From the NCBI GenBank assembly GCA_024220525.1, contig JAMYWO010000460.1:1-24409 (forward strand): a stretch of 24,409 nt of DNA, given 5' to 3'. The notes beneath the pieces are model-generated. The model made no database searches and was not told the DNA's origin. It saw only the letters and a list, made by a program, of their open reading frames with translations. Every line of letters begins with the position of its first letter. Position 1 is the first letter of the stretch. This document shows positions 20,440-24,409 of this stretch, in pieces. The stretch is from Cochliopodium minus. Its lineage: Eukaryota; Discosea; Himatismenida; Cochliopodiidae. Both the position numbers and the translations under genes were made by a program.

Positions 20440-20800
20440 TTATCTTAATTTGAAAGAATATTCTTTCGCAATACATTGATCACCAAAAGGTTTTTTTAGC
20501 CATAGGTATAAACCATCACATTTCATCACATTAACTGATTTCTTGCTTGGAAACAGACATTCAACTTGCCTATAGGATATCCCATAGTGCAGGGTAGACA
20601 TGTCCAAATAATCCATCTTTGTTAGCGGATATAAAATTTTTACTAACTAAAGTTAAACTGTTGTTTTAAATAGAAATGAGGAGCATCATTCCTGAGGAAA
20701 CCAAAAATTGTTCCATGCAAGTCTGGGCAATCATCTGACCAATTTATCCGGTTTACCAAGAAGATTCTGCGAAATCTTATCTAAAAAAGGAGTTTATTTT
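20440..20800 (-). pseudogene. Broken TLDc-like remnant
   Basis: The sequence has higher complexity than the spacers and reads as protein in three minus-strand frames in turn: WSDDCPDLHGTIFGFLRNDA (about 20727-20668); SKNFISANKDGLFGHVYP and ALWDIL; and a 58-codon frame 20616-20440 containing YRQVECLFPSKK, KCDGLYLWLKKPFGD and KEYSFKLR. Put in order, the pieces resemble a TLDc domain: an HG...F start, a strand, the G-FGHVYPALWD segment like the FGGYT...W motif, and a GLYL end. At least two frame breaks and no initiation region make it a pseudogene, or a gene damaged by assembly. TLDc is often paired with BTB in amoeboid protists, and a BTB-like gene lies next door. The family call is tentative. 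Confidence 0.42.
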
Positions 20801-20894
20801 TATAAACTTAAGAAGAATTGACAATTTCTTTACCTATTTTTTATTTATTTTGAAATCTATTTATGTGTGGAATTAAAATAGAAAAATTTCCCAA

Positions 20895-21041
20895 AGTTTC
20901 AATTCTTTCAAGAAAAACATGCTATCTTACGACAAGAATCTCACTGATGAAGAAATATTGAACGATGTTGATCATTTTTGGATGGACAAAGAAAAAATTC
21001 TTTTTGACAAAATATTTGATTGGATGGTAAAATCAAATTAA
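20895..21041 (+). pseudogene. Duplicated 3' end of the alpha/beta hydrolase gene
   Basis: These 147 bases match 18156-18302 with about five substitutions and no indel. They carry the last 48 codons and the TAA of the hydrolase gene, including the catalytic VDHFW histidine. The frame is intact (Y to E, I to M and E to V changes, one silent change). The copy begins abruptly at AGTTTCAATTC, in the middle of the parent's last exon, with no promoter, nucleophile or start of its own. The 3' flank to about 21140 is also related to the parent's flank, but much more diverged. Confidence 0.88.
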
Positions 21042-21177
21042 ATTTTTATATAATTATTTTTTGAAAATCAAATTTTTTGACTTGTTAAGATAAAATAAAC
21101 AGTTCATCTTGTTTATTTTAACATTTTTTGCTTTGGGAGAACCAATTCTAAAAATTTTCAAAAAATAAAAAAAAAAA

Positions 21178-24134
21178 ATGACGATCATTTCCAAGATAAT
21201 AACAATCTTTTTATTATTTTTAAACGGATTGAATTTAATTTTGGCTGTTGATATTTACGATTGTGATGATTTACAAAACATAAACAATCTTTATTATACA
21301 AATGGAACACAAGTAATATTCGAGATACAATCTGCAAGAATAAATTGTTCATCAATCACGTTTAATCCAATTGGAACAGAAGCATTGCCATTCAATGGTA
21401 AAAGAAAATTAAAAATTCAAAAATAATCTCTTTTTTAAATACGTTTAAATGGAAGGGATTATAAATGGAAATGGTGTTGTGATAGATAATTTCTCAATAA
21501 CAAATAATGATAGTGATTATACAGGCTTGATAAAGTATTGCAAAAACTGCACAAGTAAATAAATTCAAAAAAACCCAAAAAGACTGTAAATATTCTTTTA
21601 TTTTCAAATATAAAGTTTCCAATATGACCTTCTCCAATCCAAGGATCCAGTCTAATCGCAATTATACTGGCATTTTGATTGGATTTGGAGATAATGTTAC
21701 CATCTCAGATATCGCACTTGCTTCAAGAAGTTCAGGATATTCACATGGAAATGGTTATACAGGTAATAGGGAAAAGATCCAATTTGAAGCTAATATAATC
21801 TAATTAAAAAAAATAATTTTGAATTGTTTATTTAAAAGGAGGATTCGCAGGAATGCTTCAACATGCGTAAATAAAAATTTTTCCTCAATTGATTTTACAA
21901 TTCATCAATTTTTTAATTTTCCCAATCATTTCCTTTACAGAAATTTGAATAATTTGATCATTGAAAACATAATTACAATAGGAACTGGAAATAAAGTGGG
22001 TGGAATAGCTGGTAAAAAATATACATTGATTTCATTCATACAATTCACTTTATAATCTTTTATTTAATTGATAATTAATCCGAAAATTTGCAAAATGATA
22101 AAGGATATTTATTAATCAACATATACAACTGATAATAGGGTATTACCTTTGATCAATAATAGGGTATCTTATGTTAAGATATAATAATCTCACAAAAAAA
22201 TTTTATTATCATTCTCAAAATTCAATTGGATTATCCTCTTTTATTCACTTTAATATTGAAAATATTTAAAGAGGAAATTTAAATTCCAAAAAATTCGTTT
22301 AAATTTTATTAAAATATACATCAAGGCTCTTGTGTCACTTGCACTGTTAACAACGTACAAAACTTAGGACAAAGTAATGAACAAATAGTGAGTGGGAAAT
22401 ACATGACAGGAGGTTTATTCGGTAAAAAATTTCAGAGAAATTTTTTTTTATTTTAAAATTTGGATTTTTCTCAAACAAAATAAATCAATAAATAAAGGAG
22501 TTCTACAATACTCTACATTGTCTTTTAGTGGAGTGGCAGAAGGACAAATTAATTGCGAGGGAGAATATTGTGGAGGACTAAGTAAAAAATACTTTTAAAT
22601 AAAAAAATACTTGATAAATAAAATACTTTAAAAATACAATACTTCTAAAAATAAAATTATTTAAAAAATAAATATTTTTTTCTTTTTCAATTGTTAGTTG
22701 GATATGCTACTTCGGTCAATATGGATGCCGTGTTCGTCAGACCCACTATTGAAATAGTTTCTGCCAGTGACAGAGTAGGAGGTAAAAAAAAAAATCATGA
22801 ACAAAGATTATCGATAAATTAAATTTTTGTTACTTTTTTCATATTTATTTAATTATTTTTTAATTAAATCAATTTTAATATTTTAATTTTTAATATTTAA
22901 TTTTAAATTTAATTAATTTTTGATAAAGGTATTTGTGGAAAGTTAGATTGGGGATCATCTAATAATCTTACAATAACAAATATGTATTCCAGAGCTCTCG
23001 TTTCCTCAACATCTGATTACACCGGCGGATATTTCGGAGAAGTTGTTTTGGGAAATTATTTTTTGATAGTAAATCACTCTTATGTCTCCTCCAATATTTC
23101 CTCCTCAGGAAATTTCTTGGGATATGTCATTGGTGTAAAAAAAATATATTCCCTTTATTTTATTTATTTTTATTTATTTTTATTTATTTTTATTTATTTA
23201 TTATTTATATTTATTTACTTAATTTTAAATTTATTTTTATTTTATTTTTATTTTATTTTTATTTTCTTAATTTATTTGTATTTTTTTAATTTTTATTATT
23301 CTAATTTCAATCTTTTAAATAGTCCATTTCTAGCACGTCTGGTTTGTTTGAAAGAGTCATTTTTGATAATTCATATTACAATGATGAACTAAATGATGGA
23401 CTAATTCCCATTGGTAAATTATTTTAAATTTAAAAAAATTTAAAAAATTATTTTTTTGATTTTTTAAAAAAAAATTTTTATTTTTTCATTTTAATTTTCT
23501 GTATTTTGGGATTACTTTTTTTTTTGATTTTTGAAATGATTGTGTATTTTTTATTAATAAAGGTAACAATGTTACTACGAGGATAAGTGGGGTTGTTTGT
23601 GATACGATTTTGACCGCTATAAGAGATTTTGATGACACTATGTGGTCAGGCGACAGGTTTCTTTTCGAGAATAACTACGACCCTTCCGTTGATTTGTGCA
23701 CACATACGTAAAAGAAAAAAAAATTAAAAAAAATTTTAATCTTACAAAATAAAAAAAAAATTTTTATTTTGAATTTTCTGTTTAATATTTAATTATTTTT
23801 TAATTTTTTTTTATTCAAAATTATTTTTTATTTAAAATTTTTTTTTATTTAAAATTTTTTTTTATTTTAATTATTTTTATTTAAATTATTTTTTTTTCCC
23901 AATTTTAATTATTTTTATTTAAAACTATTTTTTATTTAAAATTATTTTTATTTAAAATTTTTTTATTTTTTTTAAAGCTTTATTCCTCCTACTGTTGAAC
24001 ACACATTCCAAGAAACTGGAACGTTTCAATACGAAACAGACAGGCCAACTCCCACTGTCACTATCCCGTACAACATTTCTCTTGAAGACTGTAAGTCTTG
24101 TTCTCAAACCAACCAAACTTGCATTTCTTACCAA
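21178..24134 (+). CDS. Secreted GLUG-like repeat protein, 5' part
   Basis: Twelve exons close in frame: 21178-21397, 21456-21554, 21616-21762, 21839-21866, 21941-22011, 22326-22421, 22498-22581, 22698-22781, 22929-23134, 23323-23413, 23563-23707 and 23978-24134, for 476 codons, then an intron runs to the window end. A signal peptide (MTIISKIITIFLLFLNGLNLILA) is followed by repeats of 24-50 residues marked by GG-[FILY]-[AFC]-G motifs (YTGGFAG, VGGIAG, TGGLFG, CGGLS, VGGICG, TGGYFG) alternating with short strands (NLIIENI, NLTITNM). This is the look of GLUG-type beta-helix surface proteins. Many NxS/T sites and paired cysteines support export. The last exon has several Cys (DCKSCSQTNQTC) that may begin an EGF-like or other Cys-rich module. 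I infer a cell-surface adhesin or matrix protein. The ATG follows 11 A. Confidence 0.8.
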
Positions 24135-24409
24135 GTAAAAAAAAAAAAACTTATTTTTTTAAATTTTTTTTTGAAATTTTTATTCATTTCATTTCTATTT
24201 TATTTTATTTTTAATTTTTTAATGATTCTTTATTTATTTTTTCAACATTTTTAATTTTATTTTATTTTATTTTTTGATTATTTATTTATTCTTTTATTTT
24301 TATTTTTATTTTTATTTTATTTTTATTCTTAAATTATTTTTTATTTTTTTATTTTTTATTTTTTATTTTTTATTTTTTATTTTTTATTTTTTATTTTTTA
24401 TTTTTTATT
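24135..24409. repeat. Intron with (TTTTTTA)n tail
   Basis: After the donor GTAAAAAA at 24135 the sequence is A/T only in pattern. It ends in about ten copies of a 7-base TTTTTTA unit that run into the window edge. It is the unfinished intron of the repeat-protein gene. Confidence 0.85.

Noticed and set aside
1-24409. Ciliate-type or other variant genetic code
   Set aside because: TGA and TAA end several genes exactly where their families end, and no in-frame stop is needed inside conserved domains.
1-24409. CRISPR arrays, rRNA, tRNA genes or bacterial operon signals
   Set aside because: Repeats are simple A/T tracts without spacers, and no cloverleaf or rRNA-like G+C-rich segment was seen; introns rule out bacterial origin.

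Overview
The window is nuclear DNA from a very A+T-rich eukaryote with many short spliceosomal introns. Exons are moderately A+T-rich. Introns and spacers are almost pure A/T homopolymer and (T)nA runs, and many are 50-250 bases long. Nearly all inferred splice sites are G^GTAAAA...AG, with a minority of GTTx donors and one GC donor. TAA and TGA end genes in the positions expected from homology, so the standard genetic code applies. Several start codons sit directly behind runs of 8-24 A. This fits an amoeboid or other free-living protist; I cannot name the species from sequence alone.

Layout, left to right: 3' half of a CPBP-type intramembrane protease (+, 161-912); a polyphosphate glucokinase/ROK kinase (-, 1121-2883); a cystatin/stefin with a charged N-terminal extension (-, 3093-3560); a three-module RCC1 / RasGAP-like / SAM protein (+, 3708-7108); a flavin monooxygenase of the FMO/Baeyer-Villiger type (-, 7376-9894); a second RCC1-repeat gene broken by a 100-N assembly gap (+, 10496-~12251); a RasGAP protein with its arginine finger in place (+, 12586-15140); a large helical protein with a possible F-box (+, 15242-17198); an alpha/beta hydrolase with a 4-base micro-exon (+, 17213-18302); a four-pass membrane protein whose BTB-like N-terminus is split over frames (-, 18534-19448, possibly to 19565); an unrecognised intronless gene (+, 19621-20304); a stretch of gene debris with a broken TLDc-like remnant and a 3' copy of the hydrolase gene (20440-21140); and the 5' part of a secreted GLUG-like repeat protein that runs off the window (+, 21178 onward).

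The most notable theme is a cluster of small-GTPase signalling modules. One gene fuses RCC1 repeats to a GAP-fold domain in which both signature arginines appear replaced by phenylalanine, and ends in a SAM domain. Three kilobases on, a separate RCC1 gene is followed by a separate RasGAP gene that keeps both arginines. This looks like a fused pseudo-GAP scaffold next to a split, probably catalytic version. The exon models were assembled by hand: donors, acceptors and reading phases were checked to close in frame, and family assignments come from motif recognition, not database searches.
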